A stretch of DNA of 64,000 nucleotides from Stenotrophomonas acidaminiphila (GCA_002951995.1 CP019797.1:1286501-1350500); one strand, 5' to 3'; counted from the stretch's first letter, positions 27,900-37,200 are shown. The notes: generated by a model not told the origin, from the letters alone. A program made the numbers and translations.

Positions 27900-28801
27900 C
27901 GGCGCCTGCGGATCAGGGTGGAGGACGCCTGCAGGATGGCGCGGGTCAGCAGCGCCATCGATGCCACTTCGCCCTTCCAGTGCTGCCAGTACAGCGGGAT
28001 GTCCTCCCAGGCGCGCGCCTTGACGTAGACCAGGCGCCCGCTGTCCAGGTGGCGGCGAACCAGCGGCAGCGGGTTCATGGTCCAGCCCAGGCCGCCGAGG
28101 TTGGCATGGACGAAGGCGCGGGTGGAGGGGATCCACCAGGTCGGCGCCTGCAGCGGTTGCTGCGAGCCGGTCAGGCGCTGGGCATAGCGCGCCTGCAGGT
28201 CGTCCTTGCGGTTGAACACCAGTACCGGGGCCTGCGCCAGCGCCTGCGCGGTGACGCCCCTGGCGAAGTGCCGCGCGTGGAACTCGGGGGTGCAGGTGGC
28301 GGCGTAGCGCATGCTGCCCAGCGCGTGGATCTGGCAGCCCTGCACCGGCTCGGACAGGGTGGTGACCGCGCCCAGCACCGCGCCCTGGCGCAACAGCGCG
28401 GCGGTGTGGTCCTGGTCCTCGGTATGCAGGTCCAGGGTGGTGCTGCCGAGCCGGGCGAACGTCAGCGCGGCCTCGGGAAACCAGGTTTCCATGCTGTCGT
28501 GGTTCACCGCCACCGGGATGCTGGCGCGTGGCAGGTCGGCGTCTGACAGGCCGATGCGCTCGAACGCATCGCGCTCCAGCAGCGCGGTCTGCTCGGCCAG
28601 GCGCACCAGCACCTGGCCCTCGGCGGTGGCTTCGGTGGGCGTGGTGCGCCGGACCAGCAGCTTGCCGACCCGCTCCTCCAGCGCCTTGATCCGCTGCGAT
28701 ACCGCCGAGGCGGTGACGTTCAACGCCAGCGCGGCGCGCTCGAAGCTGCCTTCGCGGATCACCGCCGCCAGCGCCCGCAACTGGGCATGGTCGATGCGCA
28801 T
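27896..28801 (-). CDS. argP: ArgP/LysG-type LysR regulator
   Basis: The 301-residue product has an N-terminal LysR helix-turn-helix (LRALAAVIREGSFERAALALNVTASAVSQRIKALEE) and the ArgP effector domain (VNHDSMETWFP, HTEDQDHTAALLRQG, CTPEFHARHF, VFNRKDDLQ). ArgP/LysG activates the divergent argO/lysE exporter gene when arginine or lysine is in excess, and that exporter gene is indeed divergent here (125-base gap). Its TAG stop (27896-27898 on the minus strand) lies inside the IS target duplication, so the IS insertion left the protein unchanged. Confidence 0.93.
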   Translation of the reverse strand: MRIDHAQLRALAAVIREGSFERAALALNVTASAVSQRIKALEERVGKLLVRRTTPTEATAEGQVLVRLAEQTALLERDAFERIGLSDADLPRASIPVAVNHDSMETWFPEAALTFARLGSTTLDLHTEDQDHTAALLRQGAVLGAVTTLSEPVQGCQIHALGSMRYAATCTPEFHARHFARGVTAQALAQAPVLVFNRKDDLQARYAQRLTGSQQPLQAPTWWIPSTRAFVHANLGGLGWTMNPLPLVRRHLDSGRLVYVKARAWEDIPLYWQHWKGEVASMALLTRAILQASSTLIRRRR

Positions 28802-28926
28802 GATTAAGTTCTGCTAATGAGGGTTTAAGAAGTTTAGCTCCACTTCTGGATGCTGCACTGCGACAATCGCTGCCGTCGACGCATCCCCGGTGTGTCCTCC
28901 CTACCCGCAGACAGGCAGTTTCCCCC
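28802..28926. promoter_or_regulatory. argP-argO divergent control region
   Basis: This 125-base gap is AT-rich next to the argP start (TGATTAAGTTCTGCTAATGAG), as expected for a LysR-type site and overlapping divergent promoters. By analogy with known argP-argO and lysG-lysE pairs the ArgP site should be here; no exact operator can be fixed by eye. Confidence 0.5.
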
Positions 28927-29562
28927 ATGTTTTCCGTCGTAACCGCCCAGGCCACCAGTGCCGCCTGGCTCAGCGGTGCCGGTACCGGCATCGGTCTTTT
29001 CGCCGTGGTCGGCGCGCAGAGCGCCTTCATCCTGCGCCAGGGCATCCTGCGCCAGCACGTGATCCCGGTGATCGCCACCTGCTTCGCCATCGACGCGGCC
29101 TTCATCTTCGCCAGCGTGGCGGGCCTGCGCACGCTCACCAGCCAGTTGCCATGGCTGACGACCGTGCTGCTGTGGGGCGGCGTCGCCTTCCTGGTCTGGT
29201 ATGCGCTGCAGTCGGCGCGGCGGGCCGTGGCCGGCGGTGGCGGGCTGCAGCTGGACGACAGCGCGCAATCCTCGCGCCGGGCGGCGATGATGGCCGCGGC
29301 CGGGTTCTCGGTGATCAACCCGCATTTCTGGCTGGACATGGTGGTGATCGGTTCGATCGCCGACAACTTCGGGCACGCGCGCATGGCGTTCGCCGCCGGC
29401 GTGGTCACCGCCAGCGCGCTGTGGCTGACCGCGCAGGGCCTGGGCGCGCGCCTGCTGACGCCGCTGTTCCACAAGCCCGGCACCTGGCGCGTGCTGGACG
29501 GCACCATCGCGGTGATCCTGAGCGTGCTGGCGCTGACCCTGGCGCTGCGCGGCGTCGGTTGA
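28927..29562 (+). CDS. argO: LysE/ArgO amino-acid exporter
   Basis: The 211-residue protein has about six hydrophobic segments and the LysE-family signature near the N terminus (GLFAVVGAQSAFILRQGI) with FSVINPHFWLDMVVIGS in the middle. LysE/ArgO exports arginine, lysine or toxic analogues in exchange for protons. Divergent linkage to the argP-type regulator strongly supports the role. Confidence 0.92.
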   Translation: MFSVVTAQATSAAWLSGAGTGIGLFAVVGAQSAFILRQGILRQHVIPVIATCFAIDAAFIFASVAGLRTLTSQLPWLTTVLLWGGVAFLVWYALQSARRAVAGGGGLQLDDSAQSSRRAAMMAAAGFSVINPHFWLDMVVIGSIADNFGHARMAFAAGVVTASALWLTAQGLGARLLTPLFHKPGTWRVLDGTIAVILSVLALTLALRGVG

Positions 29563-29635
29563 TGGCGCGGGCGTTGCCCAGGCGCATCCGCGCGGGCGCC
29601 GGTGCGCTACCGGGGCGCGCACCCAGCGGCGGCGC

Positions 29636-30853
29636 ATGAGCCAGCCGCGGCCCGCGCTGTGGACCCCGGGGTTCGTGTTGGCGTGCATCGCCAACTTCCT
29701 GATGGGCATGTCGTTCTACGTGCTGATGCCGACGTTGCCGTTCCATCTCGTGGAGCAGCTGCGGATCGGCGAGGCCACGGTGGGGCTGGTGTTGTCCAGC
29801 TACGTGATCGCCGCGCTGCTGGTGCGGCCGTTCTCCGGCTTCATCGTCGATCGCTTCAACGCCAAGCACGCCTACCTGCTGGCGCTGGCGGCCTACGTGC
29901 TGTTCACCTCCGGCTACCTGCTGGCGCACACCGTGCTGGTGTTCGTGCTGGTGCGGCTGGGCATCGGCGTGACCTTCGCGGTGATGAGCACCGCGGCCAA
30001 CACCCAGGCCATCGACATCATCCCCTCGGAGCGCCGCGGCGAGGGCATCGGCCTGTTCGGGCTGATGAGCAGCCTGGCGATGGCGCTGGGGCCGATGGCC
30101 GGGTTGTGGCTGATGGACCACCATCCGTTCCAGGTGATCTTCGAGGCGGCGGTGGCCGCCGGCATCGCCGGCCTGCTGGTGGCGTTGCGGGTGCATGCGC
30201 CGCGCAAACGGCGCGACGGTGCCGCGGCGGTGTTGTCGCTGGATCGTTTCCTGCTGGTACGCGGCCTCCCGCTGGCGTTGAACCTGGCCGTGATCGGCCT
30301 GGGCTACGGCATGCTGCTGGCCTTTGCCGCGCTCCACGGCAAACAGCTGGGCGCGGGCAATACCGGCATCTTCTTCACCCTGATGGCGGTGGGCATGATG
30401 GTCTCGCGCGGCTTTTCCGGGCGCCTGATCGACGGCGGCCGGGTGGTGCTGGCGACCAACGGCGGCAGCCTGGCGATCGTCGCCGGGCTCGGGCTGATGG
30501 CGTATGCGGCCACACCGGCGACGTACTACCTGTCCGGGCTGCTGGCCGGCTTCGGCTTCGGCGTGGTCTACCCGGCCTACCAGACGATGATGGTCAATCT
30601 CGGCGGCCATGCCCGCCGCGGCACCGCGGTGGCCACCTATTTCTGCGCGCTGGACGTGGGCATCGGCGCCGGCATGGTGCTGGCCGGCCTGGTCGCCGCC
30701 CGCTTCGGGCTGGCCGCCGCGTTCGCCAGCGGCGCCGGCCTGGCGCTGCTCGCCGGCCTGGTCTATGCGCTGCGGTTGTCGGCGCGCTTCGTGCGCGCGC
30801 CGTTGCCGCAGGCCGCGCTCGCCCGCGGCGCACCGGCGGGCGCAGACGACTGA
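29636..30853 (+). CDS. major facilitator superfamily transporter
   Basis: The 405-residue protein has about 12 predicted membrane segments and the MFS loop 2-3 motif (RPFSGFIVDRFNAK). FALVRLGIGVTF-like helix 4 and a central cytoplasmic loop (HAPRKRRDG) split it in two halves. It is similar in layout to the arabinose-efflux/YfcJ-YhhS group, but the substrate cannot be assigned. It begins 73 bases after argO and may be cotranscribed with it. Confidence 0.85.
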   Translation: MSQPRPALWTPGFVLACIANFLMGMSFYVLMPTLPFHLVEQLRIGEATVGLVLSSYVIAALLVRPFSGFIVDRFNAKHAYLLALAAYVLFTSGYLLAHTVLVFVLVRLGIGVTFAVMSTAANTQAIDIIPSERRGEGIGLFGLMSSLAMALGPMAGLWLMDHHPFQVIFEAAVAAGIAGLLVALRVHAPRKRRDGAAAVLSLDRFLLVRGLPLALNLAVIGLGYGMLLAFAALHGKQLGAGNTGIFFTLMAVGMMVSRGFSGRLIDGGRVVLATNGGSLAIVAGLGLMAYAATPATYYLSGLLAGFGFGVVYPAYQTMMVNLGGHARRGTAVATYFCALDVGIGAGMVLAGLVAARFGLAAAFASGAGLALLAGLVYALRLSARFVRAPLPQAALARGAPAGADD

Positions 30854-30944
30854 CGACCGGCGGCTTGGCCGGCGCTGGCCTGTGGCAGAATCAATCCGCA
30901 TGCGGCGGCCGTGGATGGCCGCGCCATTACCTCCGGGGGAAGCA

Positions 30945-31235
30945 ATGAAGAAGTACCTGCCCGTCATCGCCGTGCTGTGCCTGCTGTCGGCCTGCAGCCA
31001 GGGGATCAAGGGCGTCTATGCCGATGCGATGGGCGTCACCCGGTACAGCTTCACGCCCGGCGGCACGGTCACCATCGAGGCGATGGGCATCTCCCAGGAA
31101 ACCACCTACGTGCGCGAGGGCGATACCTTGAAGGTGGCGTTGCCGCAGAAGGGCGCGTCGCTGAATTTCACCATCAACGAAGACGGTTCGCTGGGCGGTC
31201 CGCTCGGCATCCGCCTGGAAAAAGCCGACAGGTAA
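30945..31235 (+). CDS. small lipoprotein of unknown function
   Basis: The 96-residue product has a type II signal peptide ending LLSAC (Cys17) and a mature part of about 80 residues with alternating beta-strand patterns (TRYSFTPGGTVTIEAMG, TLKVALPQKG, LNFTINEDGSL). It fits a small beta-barrel or lipocalin-like fold such as the YceK/META-like proteins, but I do not recognise a specific family. The start at 30945 has GGGGGAAGC upstream. Confidence 0.75.
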   Translation: MKKYLPVIAVLCLLSACSQGIKGVYADAMGVTRYSFTPGGTVTIEAMGISQETTYVREGDTLKVALPQKGASLNFTINEDGSLGGPLGIRLEKADR

Positions 31236-31284
31236 CGGGGCGCGGCATGCGGCCTTCAGCTCCCGCCCGCCCAGGGTACCAGCC

Positions 31285-32352
31285 ATGCAACCGGTGATCG
31301 TCCCGGCGCTGCTGGCCGCACTGCTGGCCGGCGTGGGCGCGGCCTGGTGGTTCGGCCGGCGGCGTCCGCAGGCGGCCTGGAGTTTCGTCCCCGAGGCCGC
31401 CGATGCCGACCACGCTGCCGCCCCGGCAATGGACCCGGCGCTGCTGCCGCGGATGCGCCGGCAGTTCCTGCGCGCCGCGCTCGGCATCGAAGGCGACGCG
31501 GCGGAGCCGCCCGCTGCGGCCGAGCACCGCCAGATCGCCGATACGGTGATGGCGGTGCTGGAGCGCGCGGACCTGTCGCAACGCTACATCCCGCGGCGCC
31601 CGCACCTGCTGCCGCAGCTGATCCAGAGCGTCAACGACAGCACCGCCTCGGCGCGTTCCATCGGCCGCATCATCGGCAGTGACCCGTTGCTGACGGTGAA
31701 CCTGCTGCGCATCGCCAACAGCGCGCTGTACCGCTTCCAGCAACAGGAAGTGCGCAGCATCGAGCGCGCGGTGACCGTGGTCGGCAACGAAGGCATCCGC
31801 CAGATCATTTCCGCGGCGCTGGTGCAGCCGGTGATGAACCCTCCCGACGGCGATGGCGGCCGGTTCTCGCAGCGGGTGTGGGATTACACCCTGCGCATGT
31901 CGCTGGCCGCGGCCGACCATGCCCGCAGCGTGGAGCGCGAAGACGGCTTCTCCGCGCAGCTGGCCGGCCTGCTGCGCGGGCTGGCGATGGTGATGGTGGT
32001 GCGCGCCACCGCCGACGCCTATTCGCGCCGGCAGACGCTGGCGCCGTCGCCGGCCCTGCTGCTGTCGCTGCTGGAACGCTGCACCCCGCTGCTGGCGGCG
32101 CGGATCGCGCGCGCATGGCAGCTTCCCGCCGATGTTGCCGCGGCGCTGGAGGCCGGCGGGCAGGGCGCGCCATCGACGCCATTGGCGCGTTCGCTGGAGG
32201 TCGGCGAACTGGCCGCGGCGTTGTCGATGCTGTGCCGGGAAGGACTGCTGGAGGAAGCGCAGGCACTGGAGACGCTGTCCGCCTGCGTTCCCGGCCATGT
32301 CGGTGGCTGGCTGTGGAAGCGGGTCAGCCCGGACGCGCCGGGCGAGGGCTGA
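31285..32352 (+). CDS. membrane-anchored HDOD domain protein
   Basis: The 355-residue product starts with one hydrophobic segment (IVPALLAALLAGVGAAWWFG) followed by arginines, so the body is cytoplasmic. From about 100 to 300 it has an HDOD domain: LPQLIQSVNDSTASARSIGRIIGSDPLLTVNLLRIANSALY, ERAVTVVGNEGIRQIISAALV. HDOD proteins lack the HD phosphodiesterase metal residues and work as signalling scaffolds, often in c-di-GMP networks; the three diguanylate cyclases in this window make that attractive but it is inference. Confidence 0.85.
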   Translation: MQPVIVPALLAALLAGVGAAWWFGRRRPQAAWSFVPEAADADHAAAPAMDPALLPRMRRQFLRAALGIEGDAAEPPAAAEHRQIADTVMAVLERADLSQRYIPRRPHLLPQLIQSVNDSTASARSIGRIIGSDPLLTVNLLRIANSALYRFQQQEVRSIERAVTVVGNEGIRQIISAALVQPVMNPPDGDGGRFSQRVWDYTLRMSLAAADHARSVEREDGFSAQLAGLLRGLAMVMVVRATADAYSRRQTLAPSPALLLSLLERCTPLLAARIARAWQLPADVAAALEAGGQGAPSTPLARSLEVGELAAALSMLCREGLLEEAQALETLSACVPGHVGGWLWKRVSPDAPGEG

Positions 32353-32373
32353 GCCGCGCCTCGCGGCGCGGCA

Positions 32374-33950
32374 TCACAGTTGTGATTCCAGCGGCAGCCA
32401 GCTGATCACCCGGGCGGTGGCGCGCTGCAGCCAGGTGGTGTCCGGTTCGGCGACGTAGCCGGCCGGTGGCGTCCGCGCCCGGTCCAGCCAGCGCAGGTTC
32501 CCGTCGCTGTCCAGATACAGGTAGTAGCTCAGCTCGGCGCCGGACAGGCGCAGGTATTCCTCGCGCAGCTGTGCGGCCAGCACCGGATCGTCGAACAGCA
32601 CGCCCATTTCGGTGTTGAGGTAGGCCGAGCGCGGGTCCAGGTTGAACGAGCCGACGAAGCCGCGCCGGTCGTCGACGACGATGGCCTTGGTGTGCAGGCT
32701 GGCGCCGCTGCTGCCGAAGGCCGAGCCGCGGCCGCCGTCGCTGCCGCGCGATTTGAGTTCGTACACGCTGGCGCCGCCGCGCAGCAGCGGCAGCCGGTAG
32801 TGCATGTAGCCGCTGTGCACCGCGGCCACGTCATTGGCCGCCAGCGAATTGGTGACGATGCCCACCTGCACGCCGTCGGCGAGCTGCCGCAGCAGTTCGC
32901 CGGTGCCGCTGTCGCCGGGGACGAAATAGGGCGATATCAGCAGGGTCTTGTGCCGCGCCTGCCCCAGTTCCTGGCCCAGGCGCGTCACCAGCCAGTCGCC
33001 GCGGTCGTTGTCGCGGTGCTTGAGCGGCGGGTCGGAATGGACCTGGAGGCGCCCGGTCCAGTGCAGCGGCAGGCGCCCGCCGACATAGGGGCCGGCCAGC
33101 CGCTCGCGCAGCCGTTGCAGGTAGGGCAGCGCCTCTTCCCGGCGCGCGTCCAGCGCCGCGCGGGAAACCAGCTGGTCGAGCTGGCGCTCCGAAGGCGCGG
33201 CGAGGGCGGCGATCGGTACGGCGGCGGGGCTGTTCCAGAATGCGTCGAAGATGGCGCTGGCCTCGCCGGCGGCCGGGCCGGCGAGCAGCAGGTCCAGGTC
33301 GCGGAAATTGACGTCCTCGCGGGCATCGAAGTACTCGGCGCCGATGTTGCGGCCGCCGACGATGGCCACGCGGCCGTCGGCGATCCAGGCCTTGTTGTGC
33401 ATGCGGTGGTTGATGCTGAAGACCCGCTGCACCATCTCCACCAGCCGCCACAGGCCCTCGCGGTTGCGGAACGGGTTGTACAGGCGCACTTCGATGCGCG
33501 GGTGCGCGTCGAGCGCCAGCAGCTGCGCATCCAGCCCCTTGGCGTTCATGTCGTCCAGCAGCAGCCGCACGCGCACCCCGCGCGCGGCCGCGGCGTATAC
33601 GTCGTTCACCAGCAGGTGGCCGACCATGTCGTCGTGCCATATGTAGTACTGCAGGTCGAGGCTGCGGCCGGCCTGGCGGGTGACCACCGAGCGCGCGGCG
33701 AAGGCTTCCAGGCCGTCGACCAGGTAGGCCGCGCCGCTGCGGCCCGGGTGTGCGGCCAGCTGCGGCTCGAGCGCGCGGTCCAGCGCGGTCTGCCCGGCGC
33801 GTGGCGGCAGCGCCGTGGAGGGCTCGCCGACGGCGCGCGGGTGAGCCAGTCGCCCAGCAGCAGGCCGCTGGCGACCAGCAGCAGGAGCGCGGCGAGGATG
33901 CGGCCGCACAGGCGCAGCAGGCGCCTGCCGCGGGAAGGGGAAGGTTCCAT
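32374..33950 (-). CDS. phospholipase D family protein, ClsC/YmdC-like (frameshifted near N terminus)
   Basis: With one base restored the gene encodes about 525 residues. It has an N-terminal membrane anchor (GRILAALLLLVASGLLLGDWL) and two HKD motifs (HRMHNKAWIADGRVAIVGGRN near residue 180 and HTKAIVVDDRRGFVGSFN near 418), each with HxKx4D and a following GG/GSxN. IWHDDMVGHLL, LISPYFVPGD and LDPRSAYLNTEMG are typical of the YmdC/ClsC group, which makes cardiolipin from phosphatidylglycerol and phosphatidylethanolamine. The frame changes at the GGG run 33839-33841: the anchor is read from ATG 33950, and the HKD part in another frame. Adding one base (plus-strand G) gives GDWLTPRAVGEP. Other PLD activities are possible. 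Confidence 0.87.
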
Positions 33951-34064
33951 GGGCGCATCCTAGCGGTGTCCGGGTGATGCCGCTGCGTCGGCCATGACGT
34001 TCCGGGGGTGTGGGCGCGGCGGGGTCTGGGCGAGAATCGCGGTTTGTCCTGCCCGAGCCCGCCG

Positions 34065-35273
34065 ATGCGCAACCGTTCCCGTTCCTTCCGTGCCCCCAGC
34101 TTGGTGGTCCAGATCATCATCGGCCTGCTCGCCGGCATCGTGCTGGCGCTGGCCTGGCCGCAGGGCGCGCACGCCGCCGGCCTGCTCGGCACGGTGTTCG
34201 TGGCCGCGCTCAAGGCGGTCGCCCCGGTGCTGGTGCTGGTCCTGGTGACGGCCTCCATCGCCAACCACCAGCAGGGGCAGAAGACCCACATCCGCACGAT
34301 CCTGCTGCTGTACGTGGCCGGCACCCTGGCCGCGGCGCTGGTCGGCGTGCTGGCCAGTTACCTGTTTCCCAGCACACTGCTGCTGAAGGTCCCCACCGAC
34401 GCCGGGCTGAGCGCGCCGGGGGGCATCGGCGAGGTGCTGCGCGCCCTGCTGATGCAGGTGGTGGACAACCCGGTCAACGCGCTGGCCCGCGCCAACTACA
34501 TCGGCCTGCTGGCCTGGGCCATCGGCCTGGGGCTGGCGCTGCGCCATGCCGGCGCCGGCACGCGCGCGCTGGTCGGCGATCTGTCCGCCGCGATCACCTG
34601 GATCGTGCGCATGGTGATCCGTCTGGCGCCGCTGGGCGTGTTCGGCATCGTCGCCTCGCTGCTGGCCGAATCCGGTCTCGGCGCGCTGAAGGTCTACCTG
34701 CACGTGCTGTGCGTGCTGGTGGGGGCGATGCTGTTCATGGCCTTCGTCGGCAACCCGCTGATCGTGGCGCTGACCACCCGCCGCAACCCGTACCCGCTGG
34801 TGCTGCGGTGCCTGCGCGAGAGCGGCATCACCGCGTTCTTCACCCGCTCCTCGGCGGCCAACATCCCGGTCAACATGGAGCTGTGCCGCAAGCTGGGCCT
34901 GCACGAGGAAACCTATTCGGTGGCGATCCCGCTGGGCGCGACCATCAACATGGCCGGCGCGGCGATCACCATCTCGGTGCTGACGCTGGCGGCGGTCAAC
35001 ACCCTGGGCATCGCCGTGGACCTGCCCACCGCGCTGCTGCTGAGCGTGGTGGCGGCGATCGGTGCCTGCGGTGCCTCCGGCGTGCCGGGCGGCTCGCTGC
35101 TGCTGATCCCGCTGGCCTGCGGCCTGTTCGGCATCTCCAACGACGTGGCGATGCAGGTGGTGGCGGTGGGCTTCATCGTCGGCGTGGTGCAGGACTCGGC
35201 CGAGACCGCGCTCAACTCCTCCACCGACGTGGTATTCGTGGCCGCCGCCGAACAGGCACGCGGGCGCGGCTGA
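34065..35273 (+). CDS. sstT: serine/threonine:Na+ symporter SstT
   Basis: The 402-residue membrane protein belongs to the dicarboxylate/amino acid:cation symporter family, with [17 protein letters not shown] (serine-rich re-entrant loop 1), [27 protein letters not shown] and [17 protein letters not shown] (loop 2), which match SstT rather than GltP or DctA. It takes up serine and threonine with sodium. It is followed after two bases by azlCD, forming an amino-acid transport operon. Confidence 0.92.
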   Translation: MRNRSRSFRAPSLVVQIIIGLLAGIVLALAWPQGAHAAGLLGTVFVAALKAVAPVLVLVLVTASIANHQQGQKTHIRTILLLYVAGTLAAALVGVLASYLFPSTLLLKVPTDAGLSAPGGIGEVLRALLMQVVDNPVNALARANYIGLLAWAIGLGLALRHAGAGTRALVGDLSAAITWIVRMVIRLAPLGVFGIVASLLAESGLGALKVYLHVLCVLVGAMLFMAFVGNPLIVALTTRRNPYPLVLRCLRESGITAFFTRSSAANIPVNMELCRKLGLHEETYSVAIPLGATINMAGAAITISVLTLAAVNTLGIAVDLPTALLLSVVAAIGACGASGVPGGSLLLIPLACGLFGISNDVAMQVVAVGFIVGVVQDSAETALNSSTDVVFVAAAEQARGRG

Positions 35274-35275
35274 AC

Positions 35276-35998
35276 ATGGCGCCGCGCCTCACCCCCGCGG
35301 TCCGCATCGGCCTGTCCATCGCCGTGGCCACCGGCCTGTACGGCATTTCCTTCGGCGCACTGGCGGTGGCATCGGGCTTCAGCGTCGGCCAGACCGCGGC
35401 GCTCAGCCTGCTGATGTTCACCGGCGGCTCGCAGTTCGCCTTCATCGGCGTGATCGGTGCCGGTGGCGGCGGCCCGGCCGCGTTTAGCGCGGCCACCCTG
35501 CTGGGCATCCGCAACGCGGTGTACGGCGCGCAGATCAACCACCTGCTGCGGCCGCGCGGCTGGCTGCGCCCGCTGGCGGCGCAGGTCACCATCGACGAAT
35601 CGGCGGCCACCGCCGCCGGCCAGGACGCGCCGGCCGAGCAGCGCCGCGGGTTCTGGGTCGCCGGTGTCGGCGTGTACGTGCTGTGGAACCTGTGCACCCT
35701 GCTGGGCGCGCTGCTCGGCGATGCACTGGGCGACCCGCGCCGCTGGGGGCTGGACGGCGCCGCGGTGGCGGCCTTCCTGGGTCTGCTGTGGCCGCGCCTG
35801 CGCGCCCGCGAAGCGGTGGCCATTGCCGTGGCCTGCGCGCTGGTCACGGTGCTGGCACTGCCGTGGGCGCCACCGGGCGTGCCGATCCTGCTGGCGGCCG
35901 CGGTTGCCGCGCTGTGGGGCGGGTTCGGGCGCGGGCCGGCCGATGAAGGGCTGGAACCGGACGTGGCGCCCGGCCACGATGCGGGAGACGCCCGGTGA
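35276..35998 (+). CDS. azlC: AzlC-family branched-chain amino-acid exporter subunit
   Basis: The 240-residue protein has the AzlC pattern GISFGALAVASGFSVGQTAALSLLMFTGGSQFAFIGV and about six hydrophobic segments; IDESAATA marks the central loop. AzlC and AzlD together export branched-chain amino acids (BrnFE homologues). The start ATG at 35276 is three bases after the sstT stop, and the stop overlaps the azlD GTG. Confidence 0.92.
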   Translation: MAPRLTPAVRIGLSIAVATGLYGISFGALAVASGFSVGQTAALSLLMFTGGSQFAFIGVIGAGGGGPAAFSAATLLGIRNAVYGAQINHLLRPRGWLRPLAAQVTIDESAATAAGQDAPAEQRRGFWVAGVGVYVLWNLCTLLGALLGDALGDPRRWGLDGAAVAAFLGLLWPRLRAREAVAIAVACALVTVLALPWAPPGVPILLAAAVAALWGGFGRGPADEGLEPDVAPGHDAGDAR

Positions 35999-36300
35999 CG
36001 CTGTGGGGCTGGGTGCTGCTGGCCAGCGTGGCGGCCTGGGCGATCAAGGTCTGCGGCTATCTGGTGCCGGTGCGCTGGATGCAGTCGCCGCGCATGACCC
36101 GCGTGGCCGGTACGCTGACCATCGGCCTGCTGGCGTCGCTGACCACGATGAACGCGGTGTCCGCCGGGCAGGGCGTGGTGCTGGACGCGCGCATCGGCGC
36201 GCTGTTGGTGGCCGCGCTGGCCCTGGCGCTGCGGCTGCCGTTCCTGGGGGTGGTGCTGGTGGGTGCGGTGGCGGCGGCTGTGCTGCGCTTGCTGGCGTAG
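35995..36300 (+). CDS. azlD: AzlD-family branched-chain amino-acid exporter subunit
   Basis: The 101-residue protein has three to four hydrophobic segments and typical AzlD features (KVCGYLVP near the N terminus, LTIGLLASLTTMNAV, RLPFLGVVLVGAVAAAVLR). The start is GTG at 35995, overlapping the azlC stop by four bases (GTGA), which supports it. It pairs with AzlC as the small subunit. Confidence 0.9.
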   Translation: MTLWGWVLLASVAAWAIKVCGYLVPVRWMQSPRMTRVAGTLTIGLLASLTTMNAVSAGQGVVLDARIGALLVAALALALRLPFLGVVLVGAVAAAVLRLLA

Positions 36301-36338
36301 GCCGGCGCGACCGGCGGGGCTTTGGCCGGGAGAGTGTC

Positions 36339-36358
36339 GTGCAGGGCAAGCCCTGCAC
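36339..36358. repeat. REP-like hairpin 1
   Basis: A perfect eight-base stem (GTGCAGGG at 36339-36346 with CCCTGCAC at 36351-36358) and CAAG loop lies between the convergent azlD and pseudouridine synthase genes. Read on the minus strand its core is GGGCTTGCCC, shared with the two hairpins at 37131-37200. It may act as a terminator for both genes. Confidence 0.6.
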
Positions 36359-36373
36359 CTGCGGAAGTGCGGC

Positions 36374-37084
36374 TCAGAAGCGCTGGCCGGAGCCGAGATA
36401 GCGCCACTGCCCGTCCGGCATCCGGCTCAGGCCGATGCGGCCGATGCGCAGCCGCCGCACCCGGGTGGCGCGCAGGCCGACCGCGGCGCACATGTGCTGC
36501 AGCTGGCCCGGCCGCACGTCCTTGATCGCGAAGCGCAGGCGCTGCTCGCTCTGCCAGCTGACCTTGCAGGCGGGCAGTGCGCGGCCCTGGTAATCCAGGC
36601 CGTGGGTCAGCCGCGGCAGCGCCCAGGGGCTGCCTTCGCCGTCCACGTCCACCATGTATTCCTGTTCCAGCGTCGCGCCGGTCTCGAGCAGGTGGCGGCG
36701 CACGCGCCAGTCCTGGGTGAGCACCACCAGCCCGCAGGCATCGTCGTCCAGCGGCATCGGCGTTTCCAGGCGCAGGAAGTGGCGGTGCAGCAGGCGGATG
36801 CCGGAGCCGTCGTCGGCGAAACGAGCCTCCTCGCGCAGCAGCGTGGACATTTCTTCGGTTGTGCAGCCGGCGGGCTTGTTCAGCAGCAGCGTCGCCGGTT
36901 CGGCCGGCTCGCTGCTGGCGCCGGCGGCGAGGGTGACGGTTTCGCCGGCCACCAGGGTCTGCGGCGCCTCCACCACCACCCCGTCCACGCTGACCCAGCC
37001 GCCCTCGATGTAGTGCCGGGCTTGGGCGCGGGAGCAGTGCAGCTGCGCGGCGAGGCGCTTGTCGAGACGGAGGGGCGTGGTCAT
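36374..37084 (-). CDS. RsuA/RluF-type RNA pseudouridine synthase
   Basis: The 236-residue product has an N-terminal S4 RNA-binding domain (LDKRLAAQLHCSRAQARHYIEGGWVSVDGVVV) and a PseudoU_synth RsuA-type catalytic domain: LLLNKPAGCT, the active-site segment PLDDDACGLVVLT, EQEYMVDVDG, LKFAIKD-like RLRFAIKDVRPGQLQHMCAAVGL and RLRIGRIGL. The active-site Asp of the usual GRLDxDSxG motif should be the first Asp of PLDDDACG; the normally invariant Arg before LD is replaced by Pro. The family modifies one uridine in 16S or 23S rRNA. Which target applies, and whether the Arg loss matters, cannot be told. Confidence 0.85.
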   Translation of the reverse strand: MTTPLRLDKRLAAQLHCSRAQARHYIEGGWVSVDGVVVEAPQTLVAGETVTLAAGASSEPAEPATLLLNKPAGCTTEEMSTLLREEARFADDGSGIRLLHRHFLRLETPMPLDDDACGLVVLTQDWRVRRHLLETGATLEQEYMVDVDGEGSPWALPRLTHGLDYQGRALPACKVSWQSEQRLRFAIKDVRPGQLQHMCAAVGLRATRVRRLRIGRIGLSRMPDGQWRYLGSGQRF

Positions 37085-37130
37085 GGGGGCGGACAGTACG
37101 GCGGGCGGGGAGTGTAGCGCCGTGACGACC

Positions 37131-37200
37131 GTAGGTGCCGGGCTTGCTCGGCACGAGGCTTTCCCGGCGAGGCGGCATGCGGGGCAAGCCCCCGCCTTAC
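37131..37200. repeat. pair of inverted REP-like hairpins (REPIN-like)
   Basis: GTAG followed by GTGCCGGGCTTGCTCGGCAC (37131-37154) is a palindrome with the GTAG head typical of Stenotrophomonas SMAG elements. In opposite orientation, 37200-37179 on the minus strand reads GTAAGGCGGGGGCTTGCCCC, with stem GCGGGG/CCCCGC and the same GGGCTTGC core. Two inverted REP units about 25 bases apart are the usual arrangement of a REPIN. They fill the gap between the pseudouridine synthase start and the YgjP gene end. Confidence 0.6.
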
